Assembly: GCA_028714855.1 (NCBI GenBank) | Contig: JAQTLP010000006.1 | Coordinates: 124,001 to 188,000 of the forward strand | Length of the DNA stretch: 64,000 bases | Source of the DNA: Phycisphaerae bacterium | GTDB lineage: Bacteria; Planctomycetota; Phycisphaerae; Sedimentisphaerales; Anaerobacaceae | Reading direction: 5' to 3' | The notes under the pieces: model-generated | What the model was told of the DNA's origin: nothing | What the model saw: the letters and a program-made list of their open reading frames with translations, nothing else | Databases searched by the model: none | Part shown: piece by piece, positions 17,192 through 25,300 of the stretch | Layout: every line of letters starts with the position of its first letter | How positions within the stretch are numbered: position 1 is the stretch's first letter | Made by a program: the position numbers and the translations under genes

Positions 17192-18579
17192 CGCTCTCCC
17201 AGCCGCTTATTCCAATACGCAATTTGCTCCTTTGCCTGCTTCACCCCGGCCGCGCCCTCCGTAACGTATTTACTCACAACCTTGCCCGCGCCTAAATGCT
17301 CATACACATCCGCCTCGATTGCGCCGCAGTGCCGCTTAAATTCATCCAGAGTAATCTCAGCCAATTTCTTGTTTTGCTTTTCGCACTGACAAACTAACGT
17401 CCCGACAATGCCGTGCGCCTCACGGAAAGCAACGCCCTTCCCGACCAGATACTCCGCCAAAGCCGTAGCATCTAAAAACCCTTCGTCCAGTCCTGCCGAG
17501 ATTTTCTTGGTTTCGAATTTCGTATGTGAAACAATCGCGCCTGCCGCATCTAAGGAAGCCTTGACCGTATCGCTCGCCGCAAAAATATGAATCTTGTCCT
17601 CTTGCAAATCGCGGTTGTAGCCCGATGGCTGTCCTTTCAAAATCGTCAGCATCCCCATCAGTGAGCCGTAAACGCGACCCGTTTTTCCGCGAATCAATTC
17701 CAGAATGTCCGGATTGCGCTTTTGCGGCATCATGCTCGACGACGTGCAGTACGCCTCGTCAATCTGAACAAAACCGAATTCGCTGGATGAGTAAATTATC
17801 CAGTCCTCAGCCAGGCGCGATAGATGTGTCGCAATAAGCGCGCAATCGAAAATAAATTCGGCGCAAAAATCTCTGTCGCTGACCGCATCGATGCTATTAT
17901 AGCTTGTTTCCGCGAAACCTAACTGTTGTGCTGTGCTTTTTCTGTCTATCGCCAGCGTTGACCCAGCCAGAGCGCCGCTGCCTAAGGGCGAAACGCTTAA
18001 AAGCGACTTGCAGTTTTTCAGCCGGATAAAGTCTCGCTCTAACTGCTCCACAAAACTTAACAGATACGATGCAATAACAATCGGCTGTGCCCGCTGAAGG
18101 TGCGTATAGCCCGGCATCACATCTTCCGCATATTTGCCCGCCAGTTTAACAAACCCCTTTTGCAGGCCTGTCACTTTCGCCCGCAGCGCATCAATTTCGT
18201 CTCGCATCCAGAGCCGAATATCGGTAGCGACCTGGTCGTTTCGGCTTCTGCCGGTATGAAGTTTCTTGCCTGCTTCGCCGATTTTCGAAACCAGCGCCGC
18301 CTCTATCGCCATATGAATATCTTCGTATGTCTTGTCGAATTTGAACCGCCCCGCCTCGATTTCCTGCGATATCTCAACCAGACCATCCTTAATCTGTTTG
18401 AATTCTTCTTTGGTAATCAGCTTCTGCTCCGCCAGCATCTGCGCATGGGCAATCGAGCCGACGATATCATATTTGTAAAGCCGCTTATCTACCGACAGCG
18501 ACTCTACGAAGTCTATAGTGATTTCGTCCGGCTGCCCTTCCAGCCGCTTTTCCCAGCTTTTCTTCTTTTCATTGTCCAT
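17188..18579 (-). CDS. argH: Argininosuccinate lyase
   Basis: 463 residues, full length for the aspartase/fumarase superfamily. The signature [11 protein letters not shown] is at about 280-290, the conserved THLQRAQP includes the general-acid region near H160, and HTGRSRNDQ is at 108-116. It cleaves argininosuccinate to arginine and fumarate, the last step of arginine synthesis. It starts the argH-thiL-tsaE operon. No other arg genes are in the window. Confidence 0.96.
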   Translation of the reverse strand: MDNEKKKSWEKRLEGQPDEITIDFVESLSVDKRLYKYDIVGSIAHAQMLAEQKLITKEEFKQIKDGLVEISQEIEAGRFKFDKTYEDIHMAIEAALVSKIGEAGKKLHTGRSRNDQVATDIRLWMRDEIDALRAKVTGLQKGFVKLAGKYAEDVMPGYTHLQRAQPIVIASYLLSFVEQLERDFIRLKNCKSLLSVSPLGSGALAGSTLAIDRKSTAQQLGFAETSYNSIDAVSDRDFCAEFIFDCALIATHLSRLAEDWIIYSSSEFGFVQIDEAYCTSSSMMPQKRNPDILELIRGKTGRVYGSLMGMLTILKGQPSGYNRDLQEDKIHIFAASDTVKASLDAAGAIVSHTKFETKKISAGLDEGFLDATALAEYLVGKGVAFREAHGIVGTLVCQCEKQNKKLAEITLDEFKRHCGAIEADVYEHLGAGKVVSKYVTEGAAGVKQAKEQIAYWNKRLGER

Positions 18580-18666
18580 AACTTTCGCCCCGACAAAAAT
18601 ATTATTAACGAATTAACTATACGCCCCGCCCCCCATTGTGTCAACCTTTCTGTTGGCACCTATGCG

Positions 18667-18707
18667 GCTCAAAAAAAGGACGGCTGACATTTGTCAGCCG
18701 TCCTTTT
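18667..18707 (-). terminator. Rho-independent terminator of the GH30 gene
   Basis: A perfect 15-bp stem (18674-18688 with 18693-18707) closes on an ATTT loop. On the minus strand it ends in a run of T derived from the A7 at 18671-18677. It lies 24 nt after the GH30 stop codon and upstream of argH, so it separates the two transcription units. Confidence 0.9.
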
Positions 18708-18730
18708 ATCATTTACTAAATTACCATTAA

Positions 18731-21700
18731 CTATTGGTGTTTAACCACGAGCCCTATAATCATCTGACGGTTTATAGAACTGGAGTAAGTCGCGCTTGGT
18801 GTCTCGTTAGCGCCCGTAGCTGATTTATGGCCTGTTACACCGGTAACAGTTCCGCCCATTGTCTGGTCGTTGCCTTCGGTGAAGCCGTTGTTGAGCGTGT
18901 ATGAGCCGGAATTGCCGCAGGTGGCGCCGAGAATAACCATATCACCGCTGCTTGTCGCAAGTGAAGAGGTAGTAACCGGATTACTCGTGCTTCCACCAGT
19001 ACCGGTTGCTCCGGTAGATGTCGTCTGGTTGACATTTGAGAAAAATGCACTGGAGTATCCGGCGCTACCCGGTGCGGTGCCGCTCCATGTAGGAGTAAAC
19101 GTGCTGCTGCTCGCTGCAGCTACGTCTGTCTCCTTAAGAATAAATATCGCGGCATACGCATAACCGCTGGCGGCGTTGTAGTTATATTCAAGCACCTTGG
19201 TCATTGACTGACCGCCATATGTTACAGCGCTGAGATTCATAGTACTTGTGGACTCGGCGTGTGCGATGAATATCAAAGCACGGTTGGAACCCGATTCCTT
19301 TGTATGAGATGTTCCAGTTCCCCACGAACCCAGGAGACTGACCGGACTACCGCCTCCAGCTGCGGTGGTAAAGCTCCACACCGTTCCTGTGGTCGTGCCG
19401 TAGTCGTTTTTCTCATCGATGCGCCAGTAATAGGTCGTGCTGGCGGTCATTGTTCCTGTATCATAGGTTGTGCCTGTCTGGTTGCCCCTGAAGGTGCCGG
19501 GACTTGAGGTTCCGAAGTACACATCGTGCGAGGTCGCCCCTGACCCGGCTGTCCAGCTAAGGTCGGTCGTAACGCCGACGCTTGTTGCGCCGTTGGATGG
19601 CGACGGATTGCTTGCCTGTCCGGGCGCAGACCCACCTCCTGAGCCGCCGGCCTGGACAACGAAGCCGAGAAGTGCCTGGCGGTTAGTAGAAGTTGAGTGC
19701 GTTACGCTCGGTGTTTCAGATGCGCCTGTTGCGGGTTTGTGTCCGCCCATTCCATCGAAACTGGATACTCCAAGGTCAACACCTTTTGTAAAACCATTAT
19801 TTGCTGTATACGTTCCTGTTTCAGTACAGGTACCGCCCTCAATGACCATATCACCGCTGCTGGTAGCCAATGCGGAGGTTGTTATGGTCCCGGTATTCGA
19901 TACGCCGTTAGTTGCATAAGCTCCGACAAGGTCTGCCTGGTCGACGCCGCCAAGAAATACGCTTGTTATCGAAGTCGAAGTTGGCGAGCCGCCCCAGGAT
20001 GCGCTGATGGTGCTGCTGGTTGCGGCGTTGACGCCGGCTTCATTAAGGATAAATGCCCCGACGTATGCGCGGGTTTGCCAGCTGTAGGACTGGACTCTAT
20101 CTGTGATTTTCGTCATCGTTTGTCCGCCATAAGTTACAGTAGACAGGGTAGGATTTCTCCATGAACTGCCCTCAGCGTGCGCAATCACGATGAGTGCACG
20201 GTTACTGCCCGACTCTTTGGTATGAGATGTGCCGTTTACCCATGAGCCGAGGAGTTCAATGCCTTCGCCGGCTGGGTCGGTAGTCGCGGACATAGTGCTC
20301 GACCAGCCCGTCACATTGGGGGTGGCAGCACTGTCGCGCGCTCTGGCCCTGAACGAATACTGGGTACTCGCCGTCAGGCCTGAGGCAACGTATGTCGAGC
20401 TGCTTTGCCAGCCGCTGCTCTTGCTGCCGTCATTTGTGCATTCGAAGTAATATTGCACCGGCGGACTGGTGGCATCGGTGGCGGTCGTTGCGGTCATTGT
20501 GATTGTGCTTGAGCCCGTTGCCGTCGGGAATGAAGACCATGTCATCGGGTCAGGCGTCGGTGGTGTTGTATCCTGCACCGGCGGATCGGTGGTCGCATAT
20601 TGCGTACTTGACCAGCCGTTCACGTTTGGAGTAGCAGCACTGTCGCGTGCCTGGACCCTGAATGAGTACTGAGTATTCGGTGTCAGACCAGAAGCCGTAT
20701 AAGATGCACTCGATTGCCAGCTGCTGCTCTTGCTGCCGTCATTGGTGCATTCGAAGTAATACTGCACCGGCGGGCTGTCGGCATCCGTGGCGGTCGTTGC
20801 GGTCATCGCGATTGTGGTCTGTCCGGTTGCCTCCGGGAATGAAGACCAGGTCATCGGATCAGGCGTCGGTGGAGTAGTATCTGCTGTGCCGATAGTGCCA
20901 ACAAAAGTGTTCATACTGCTCGCAGCCAAAGTATTAGTACTGCCGACAGAGCCTCTGTTAGCCATATTAGAGGAACTTGTTGTTTCATACTTTGTATAAC
21001 TGCTCACAGTACCGCCAGACACTGAAAACGTCACGCTCTGGGAAGAGGAGTTCTGGTTTATAGCGACAATAACAACAGTGCTGCCGCTTTTATACGCAGT
21101 TACATAAACATTAGATTGCGGGCTGGCTGTCGCATCTACCCTGACGTATCCCGGCCGGACGAATTTAGCGAAATGGCTCATAACGTAACCGCGTTTGGTG
21201 ATATTTCCGCTTTCGTCGATTGGGCCGTAGCTTCTTCTTATATACCACCATATGTATGCACTCATGTTTTGAGTCATACAATTATGTATTTCCCTGCCTG
21301 TTGCAAGTGCGCCTGACCAGGTAGTATCATTCACGAGATGCTCGGTCATCCAATATTCTTTCCCTGAATAGGTGCCGCTTCCTCCGTAAATATGGATACC
21401 TACTATGTCACACTGCGATGAAGATGCTACAGTGTTCATATAACTTGAATTAAAACCGGTTGTTTCAGGAGCAAGTACCCGGGTTGGAATTACTGATGCA
21501 TTATTATTAAGGAAAGTTTGCATTTGTGATGCAGTCCATCCGCACGAATCGTAATCCGGCAAATAATCTGGTTCGTTCTGAACAGAAATGGCATATAGTG
21601 ATGCTCCGTTTGACGACATGTAATTAGCAAAATCCCTTAAATAATTGGCAAAAGCACTGTATGAACTTGTACTCAGTTGACCTCCGACGACATTATTGTT

Positions 21701-22039
21701 AGTTTTCATAGATGGCGGGGGCGACCATGGTGATGCCATTATAATCGCTCCGTGATTTGCGGCTCTTTGAGCAGTAGGGACTACATCGGCCCAGTCGTCT
21801 TCGTAAGGGGGAACCTCGACACGCAAAATGCTAAAGCCGATCTGTCCGTCACCGTTGCCAAAAGCCTTGTCTGCCTGGGCAGCAGTCAAATCGTCAATCC
21901 ATCTGGGGAAATTCATACCGCCATAGCCCCTCATAGTCTGCCTCGTAGTGTCTAAATTGATGTTCGCGGTCCCCGCCTCCGCCGTTTGGCTTAGAAGTAA
22001 CATCAGCGCAATGATTACTGTTAAATATGTCTTTTTCAT
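18731..22039 (-). CDS. Secreted GH30 family (xylanase-type) glycoside hydrolase with FN3 and duplicated C-terminal modules
   Basis: 1102 residues. A signal peptide (1 to about 22) precedes a GH30 catalytic barrel (about 25-320) close to subfamily 8 glucuronoxylanases. The acid/base is E156 in SVQNEPDY and the nucleophile is E233 in YWMTEHL; SPWSPPPSMKTN is typical. A beta side-domain reaches about 385. Two near-identical FN3 repeats follow (about 386-590), then a module of about 200 residues (starting LLGSWVNGTSHTKESGSNRA), a third FN3 and a second copy of that module at the C-terminus. ATG 22039 follows AAGGAG. It probably releases xylan oligomers outside the cell. The modules could bind carbohydrate or anchor the enzyme; I do not recognise them. 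Confidence 0.92.
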   Translation of the reverse strand: MKKTYLTVIIALMLLLSQTAEAGTANINLDTTRQTMRGYGGMNFPRWIDDLTAAQADKAFGNGDGQIGFSILRVEVPPYEDDWADVVPTAQRAANHGAIIMASPWSPPPSMKTNNNVVGGQLSTSSYSAFANYLRDFANYMSSNGASLYAISVQNEPDYLPDYDSCGWTASQMQTFLNNNASVIPTRVLAPETTGFNSSYMNTVASSSQCDIVGIHIYGGSGTYSGKEYWMTEHLVNDTTWSGALATGREIHNCMTQNMSAYIWWYIRRSYGPIDESGNITKRGYVMSHFAKFVRPGYVRVDATASPQSNVYVTAYKSGSTVVIVAINQNSSSQSVTFSVSGGTVSSYTKYETTSSSNMANRGSVGSTNTLAASSMNTFVGTIGTADTTPPTPDPMTWSSFPEATGQTTIAMTATTATDADSPPVQYYFECTNDGSKSSSWQSSASYTASGLTPNTQYSFRVQARDSAATPNVNGWSSTQYATTDPPVQDTTPPTPDPMTWSSFPTATGSSTITMTATTATDATSPPVQYYFECTNDGSKSSGWQSSSTYVASGLTASTQYSFRARARDSAATPNVTGWSSTMSATTDPAGEGIELLGSWVNGTSHTKESGSNRALIVIAHAEGSSWRNPTLSTVTYGGQTMTKITDRVQSYSWQTRAYVGAFILNEAGVNAATSSTISASWGGSPTSTSITSVFLGGVDQADLVGAYATNGVSNTGTITTSALATSSGDMVIEGGTCTETGTYTANNGFTKGVDLGVSSFDGMGGHKPATGASETPSVTHSTSTNRQALLGFVVQAGGSGGGSAPGQASNPSPSNGATSVGVTTDLSWTAGSGATSHDVYFGTSSPGTFRGNQTGTTYDTGTMTASTTYYWRIDEKNDYGTTTGTVWSFTTAAGGGSPVSLLGSWGTGTSHTKESGSNRALIFIAHAESTSTMNLSAVTYGGQSMTKVLEYNYNAASGYAYAAIFILKETDVAAASSSTFTPTWSGTAPGSAGYSSAFFSNVNQTTSTGATGTGGSTSNPVTTSSLATSSGDMVILGATCGNSGSYTLNNGFTEGNDQTMGGTVTGVTGHKSATGANETPSATYSSSINRQMIIGLVVKHQ

Positions 22040-22131
22040 TTTTTTCTCCTTATAATTGTGTTTCTCCCGTCTTCTCGCCGGCGCGTCGTTTTTTGTGATA
22101 TGTACCACTGAATCCGACTGTGCACCGGCAT
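22036..22131 (-). CDS. Leader ORF translationally coupled to the GH30 gene
   Basis: 31-codon ORF (MPVHSRIQWYISQKTTRR..., very basic, ending IIRRKK). It has a TAGGAG site just before its ATG, and its TGA overlaps the GH30 ATG as ATGA. It could couple or attenuate translation of the enzyme gene. The product shows no known attenuation motif such as runs of one amino acid. Chance is possible given the short length. Confidence 0.4.
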   Translation of the reverse strand: MPVHSRIQWYISQKTTRRREDGRNTIIRRKK

Positions 22132-22508
22132 ATTCTCCTATATGCACTTGATTTGTTTGTCTGACACCTCCTTAGCTCCCGAACAACCCCGGCTCCAAAA
22201 GCGATTATAAAAAGCCTTTAAGAACAACGTTGTCGACCAAATGCCCGACGTATATATCAAATACGAAAGAGGCATGACCCCTTAAACACAAGACCTTGGA
22301 GTTTTTGTCGATGAATTGTCCCCCTGTTATTCCCGCAAACAACCCCTTTTCCCTTTGTGGTCTTGCCTCTGTGTATAGCCATGGCAGTTATAAAACTTTT
22401 TTTCCTCTTTCCGTCAAGAAAAAAAATGGAAATAAAAGCAAGAAAATCTTGCCCGTTTTAACTTAACTTTTTGCTTTTTAGCGGTATTATGATAAGCCGT
22501 AAAGACTT
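22132..22508. other. Intergenic region between GH30 and a divergent small gene
   Basis: About 375 nt without a supported gene. On the minus strand a near-perfect Shine-Dalgarno (AAGGAGGTG, about 22169-22177) has no start codon at usable distance. The part next to 22509 is AT-rich with a possible TATGAT -10 element near 22489. No RNA gene was recognised. Confidence 0.4.
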
Positions 22509-22739
22509 ATGGATACTATTCTTTTGATAATTGCTGGCCCTTTGTTTGTTATATCTCTTATTGCGCACATTTACGTAAAGCTGCGTTTGAACCCGAAGCA
22601 GGGCTCAGACCTTGATGACTATTACTGCGAATTCGAAGACCGGCACCCCGGCTACGCAAAATATACAAAATGGTCGAAAATCACCTTTACCGCCGTCATC
22701 ATCAGCATGACTCTTTTACTCATAGCCGCCTTAATGTAA
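22509..22739 (+). CDS. Small two-helix membrane protein, unknown
   Basis: 76 residues with two predicted membrane helices (about 3-23 and 54-75). They flank a polar loop rich in Asp/Tyr (DLDDYYCEFEDRHPGYAKY). I do not recognise the family. It stands alone between the GH30 gene and the phage-like island and probably belongs to the host chromosome. The start follows no strong Shine-Dalgarno. Confidence 0.6.
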   Translation: MDTILLIIAGPLFVISLIAHIYVKLRLNPKQGSDLDDYYCEFEDRHPGYAKYTKWSKITFTAVIISMTLLLIAALM

Positions 22740-22764
22740 CAGAGCCGCAAACGTTAGTGAGCGG
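22738..22764 (+). repeat. Dispersed repeat copy (ACAGAGCCGC type)
   Basis: 27-nt element AACAGAGCCGC...GTGAGCGG, closely similar to 44350-44376 (TACAGAGCCGC...TGGAGCGG). Both are intergenic. It is probably part of a genome-wide dispersed repeat. Confidence 0.5.
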
Positions 22765-22989
22765 TAACCCCAAAACGTTTAGCCCCTCGTAGCGCAGTTT
22801 ACCTCGCCATCCTTTTGGCGGGCGGAGATCCCGGAATGCCGTTATCAGGGACCCAGTCTTTCAATTTCCTAATTCACTCCGCCTCACCGGCAACCTGTAC
22901 TAAATTTCCTTTTTCTCCCATCCACTCATCGCCTCATCTACTCATTCTCTACCTGCCTGATTGGTCCCTGAAATTCTTAACATTTTCTG

Positions 22990-23074
22990 ACATTTTGTCT
23001 CACTTTCACGTACATTTGTCACACTTTTCCGTACATTTGTACCAATTTCGTACACATTTATACCAATTTCTACC
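22990..23074. repeat. Tandem degenerate 21-22 bp repeats at the left of the island
   Basis: Four units of the form ACATTTnTnnCAnTTTnnnGT start at 22990, 23012, 23033 and 23054, a period of two helical turns. Their core TTTGTCnCACTTT resembles the reverse complement of AAATGGGACAAA, which recurs further right. Such spacing is typical of multi-site protein binding, for example transposase end sites or iterons. Confidence 0.65.
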
Positions 23075-23093
23075 ACTTTTTATTTTACCCAAT

Positions 23094-23128
23094 TGTAAAT
23101 TAACCGACTAAATGGGATATTTGGCTGG
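23094..23128 (+). repeat. 35-bp direct repeat, copy 1
   Basis: Begins TGTAAATTAACCGACTAAAT and contains CTAAATGGGATATTTGG. It matches copy 2 (23227-23261) at 33 of 35 positions; both are followed five bases later by GGGAAT. It is part of the island's left repeat region. Confidence 0.8.
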
Positions 23129-23226
23129 AAGACGGGAATGGCGGGGAAAGGGCGGGAAGGCGTGGGTTTGCGGCCCAAAAAAACGGTTTTAAGGCAATTT
23201 TTTAGGGAAGAAATTCGCGATTCAAA

Positions 23227-23261
23227 TGTAAACTAACCGACTAAATGGGATATTTGGCCGG
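23227..23261 (+). repeat. 35-bp direct repeat, copy 2
   Basis: Second copy, 133 bp from copy 1. The two differences are both T/C transitions. The shared core CTAAATGGGAT is close to the AAATGGGACAA core at 23361 and 31400. Confidence 0.8.
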
Positions 23262-23386
23262 TGGGTGGGAATACTCTGGATTCGACGGGAAAAAGTGGGA
23301 TTAAACCTCTGAAAAGCGGGTTTTTGGGGCATCCAAAGGGACAAATCAAACAACTGTTCTAAATGGGACAAAACGCCATTTTGGCA

Positions 23387-23410
23387 AAAAAGTTACAAGA
23401 AATGAGACAA
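23387..23410 (+). repeat. Left copy of the island's 24-nt inverted repeat
   Basis: AAAAAGTTACAAGAAATG followed by AGACAA. The reverse complement of 31396-31419 is identical except for one base (GGGACAA instead of GAGACAA). A related core (AAATGGGACAA) lies 39 bp upstream at 23361-23371. Confidence 0.85.
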
Positions 23411-23729
23411 AAACAGAAGCGATTTGCAAAACGTTTAAACTACCATCAAATCATTTATAACTGCATTTTAAGGCGTTTAAAGTAAATAGGAATTACGCTT
23501 AACTGGGTTTGAAAAACATCTAACAAAGTTGTTCAAAAATCATCTAACATTGCGTTTTTGAGCTAAAAATAGGGGGTAAAATTTGACGGTTTTTAGAGGG
23601 CGTGAGACTTTTAGGAAAAAAGTCAAGAGCTATTTTTAAGCTAAAAATGGGGGTGGCGAAAAAATCTGCAAAAATTCTCGGAATTTGTGAAAAAATTTTG
23701 TTATTAGCCGTGCTTATGGATTTTAAAAT
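23411..23729. other. AT-rich non-coding stretch left of the repressor gene
   Basis: It holds short direct repeats: AGCTAAAAATRGGGGGT near 23560 and 23638, and CATCTAACA near 23516 and 23541. It also has a small palindrome, ATTTTTAAGCTAAAAAT, near 23630-23648. There is no supported ORF. The palindrome is downstream of the repressor gene on the minus strand and could act in termination or as a binding site. Confidence 0.45.
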
Positions 23730-24167
23730 CTATCCCCTTTTTAGAACGCTTACTATAGCGGTATATTCGGCTTTTAGATGAGATAAACTGCGTTCATTCT
23801 GGGCCGCAGCCTCTTTGTTTTCTTCTCCTCGGAATCGTGCTGCTAAATCAAAAGACAAGTCTTTGTCCTCTAATTGTTTGATTCTTTCCCCCAATTCACG
23901 TAAATACTTTTCTGCAGCGGCACTTAGAACCTTTACGCTCGGCGAATGAACCCCAGTTATTAGCCAGTGCAAGTCAACATCTAAAATTAAGGCCAGCTTT
24001 TGAATGGCCGGAACCGGTGGAAAGGCTTTGGAGTTTTCATAACGAGAGATTTGAGTCGAATCGCTCAGGCCGAGCTTACGGGCCAGGTCGTTTCTCGTCA
24101 AACCTCTTTCCTCGCGGACCTGCCGCAATCTGTCAGAAAAATTTTGTATTTTTTGCTTTTTTGTCAA
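23730..24167 (-). CDS. XRE-family (cI-like) transcriptional repressor
   Basis: 145 residues. An N-terminal helix-turn-helix (about 10-65: LRQVREERGLTRNDLARKLGLSDSTQISRYE) is followed by a helical C-terminal part (about 80-145). It lacks a LexA-like peptidase domain, so RecA-triggered self-cleavage is not expected. The reading frame begins with TTG at 24167, with AAGG six nt upstream; no upstream ATG is in frame. It is divergent from the early genes, the usual arrangement for an element's lysogeny switch. Confidence 0.88.
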   Translation of the reverse strand: MTKKQKIQNFSDRLRQVREERGLTRNDLARKLGLSDSTQISRYENSKAFPPVPAIQKLALILDVDLHWLITGVHSPSVKVLSAAAEKYLRELGERIKQLEDKDLSFDLAARFRGEENKEAAAQNERSLSHLKAEYTAIVSVLKRG

Positions 24168-24250
24168 AATTAACCTTGTATCATTGAGGAAAAATCATAT
24201 AATCAGTCGATATAGTGATTGTTACTCATAAAAAGTTTTGACGTTTTATT
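24168..24250 (+). promoter_or_regulatory. Divergent promoter/operator region of the island
   Basis: TTGTAT (24176-24181), 16 nt, then TATAAT (24198-24203) form a strong sigma-70-type promoter toward the small early genes. The inverted half-sites AATCA (24201-24205) and TGATT (24216-24220) overlap the -10 region and are a candidate operator for the XRE protein encoded on the other strand. Confidence 0.65.
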
Positions 24251-24442
24251 ATGATAATTGTTAACGAAAAACCTATTCGCCTAACCAACAAAAAAGCCAT
24301 TCGGCTCGTAAAACTTCGGGCATTACACGAAGGCCGAACTGCCACCAACGCCGCGACTCAGACTATCATCGAGGCTTTAAGTGGCCGAGATTTTATCAAA
24401 AATGCAGACGCGGAGCAAGAGAAAAGTGGGGGCGGCCAATGA
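24251..24442 (+). CDS. Small early island protein, unknown (possible DNA-binding helix pair)
   Basis: 63 residues, basic in the middle (RLTNKKAIRLVKLRALHEGRTATNAATQTIIEAL). A short beta-like start followed by helices loosely recalls ribbon-helix-helix regulators, but I cannot assign it. It is the first gene behind the divergent promoter, and its stop overlaps the next start as ATGA. Confidence 0.6.
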   Translation: MIIVNEKPIRLTNKKAIRLVKLRALHEGRTATNAATQTIIEALSGRDFIKNADAEQEKSGGGQ

Positions 24443-24855
24443 CGGAAAACTGCTGGCTTAGTTTGGAAGAGACAGCGAAACGGCTCGGCGTCACCAAAAA
24501 AATTGCTAAGGGGCTGTGCGAAGAGGGGCAGTTACTCGGTGCGGAGAAAAAAAACGGCAAGTGGGAAATTCCGCTTAACAGCATCGTGTTATTTGAACGC
24601 CGTCGGCTCACGATGGTCCTTATTCCAAAGAAAATTTTAAAGGGAGTGAAATCACACCTGCTTGATTATCTTCATATAGTCGGCAAGGAAAGTGTCACCA
24701 TCGGAGACGAATTAATACAGAGAAAAACAGAGGCACTCCAAGACGATTTCACTCGCAATCGCATCGCTGTATTGGCAGACCAGCTTGAACGAAAGCAGAG
24801 GCAATTTGCTCAGATTTGGGAGACAGTCGAATGGCTAATAAAAATAATGGTCTGA
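24439..24855 (+). CDS. Winged-helix/excisionase-type HTH protein
   Basis: 138 residues. Positions about 5-50 (WLSLEETAKRLGVTKKIAKGLCEEGQL, then KKNGKWEIPLNSI) match the MerR/excisionase-type helix-turn-helix (HTH_17). The remainder is helical with a coiled-coil-like stretch. Possible roles are excisionase, early regulator or, less likely, a DNA-packaging recognition subunit; no terminase large subunit is nearby. It overlaps its upstream neighbour by 4 nt and its downstream neighbour by 25 nt. Confidence 0.7.
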   Translation: MTENCWLSLEETAKRLGVTKKIAKGLCEEGQLLGAEKKNGKWEIPLNSIVLFERRRLTMVLIPKKILKGVKSHLLDYLHIVGKESVTIGDELIQRKTEALQDDFTRNRIAVLADQLERKQRQFAQIWETVEWLIKIMV

Positions 24856-25073
24856 AAAAGCGGAATACGCAGACGCTGCGGCATTATGTGGAGTTTTATT
24901 TGGCCGATGTGTGCTTCGATTACAACACCTTAATCGAAGAAATTAAGGAAAATAAATTGCACCCAGGCCGGAATCATAAACCCGAAGAGCGAATAGCATT
25001 TTTACAGAAGCTTGCCGATGAGCAGGTTGATTGTATCGGGTGGGTTATAGCGGACCTGAAAAGGTTAAAATGA
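24831..25073 (+). CDS. Small island protein, unknown
   Basis: 80 residues (MANKNNGLKKRNTQTLRHYV...), helical and charged, with no recognised domain. ATG 24831 is chosen for GGGAG eight nt upstream; an earlier in-frame ATG at 24816 has no such site. It lies inside the early operon and overlaps the end of the HTH gene. Confidence 0.55.
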   Translation: MANKNNGLKKRNTQTLRHYVEFYLADVCFDYNTLIEEIKENKLHPGRNHKPEERIAFLQKLADEQVDCIGWVIADLKRLK

Positions 25074-25300
25074 TAGCAAAAATAGAGACATTTTTTTCAG
25101 CAAAAAGACCCTTGACGGCGAAGCTCGGCAAGGGTAAAAATAGCAGCGTGAAAACGAGAGACGTGGAAAACGAGAAAACATTTTGCGCTTTTAAAGACCT
25201 CGGATTGGCCCCTCCGCAAGGTTGGCCAGGTACTCTCGTACCTCACAAATCCGGGGTTTTTTTGTGCGCACGGTTAGGAGAAATATTATGCAAAGTGTGA
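25070..25300 (+). CDS. Doubtful small ORF overlapping structured RNA
   Basis: 76 codons from ATG 25070, which overlaps the preceding stop as ATGA. The reading frame runs through two strong RNA hairpins (25108-25135 and 25198-25256) and into the start of the next gene. The translation (MIAKIETFFSAKRPLTAKLG...) has no recognisable domain. The structures explain this stretch at least as well as a protein does. Confidence 0.25.
   Translation: MIAKIETFFSAKRPLTAKLGKGKNSSVKTRDVENEKTFCAFKDLGLAPPQGWPGTLVPHKSGVFLCARLGEILCKV
25108..25135 (+). other. Intergenic RNA hairpin
   Basis: ACCCTTG (25108-25114) pairs perfectly with CAAGGGT (25129-25135), followed by AAAAA. It lies 62 nt upstream of the three-way junction and may be part of the same structured leader. 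Confidence 0.5.
25198..25263 (+). terminator. Three-way-junction RNA ending in a U-tract
   Basis: The outer stem CCTCGGATT (25198-25206) with AATCCGGGG (25248-25256) has 9 pairs with one G-U. It encloses GGCC/GGCC (25207-25210 with 25224-25227) and AGGTAC-TCTC-GTACCT (25228-25243). Seven T follow (25257-25263). Topology and U-tract suggest a terminator or an RNA switch before the structural genes. The next ribosome-binding site is 12 nt on. Confidence 0.65.

Noticed and set aside
22990-23074. CRISPR-like array
   Set aside because: Units are only 21-22 bp with degenerate sequence and no unique spacers between constant repeats; there are no cas genes.
22815-23111. 98-codon plus-strand ORF in the repeat region
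   Set aside because: Its translation is low-complexity (LYQFRTHLYQF) and simply reads through the tandem repeats.
25198-25263. tRNA or tRNA-like gene
   Set aside because: Three stems exist, but there is no anticodon arm, T-loop or CCA-compatible acceptor, and a U-tract follows.
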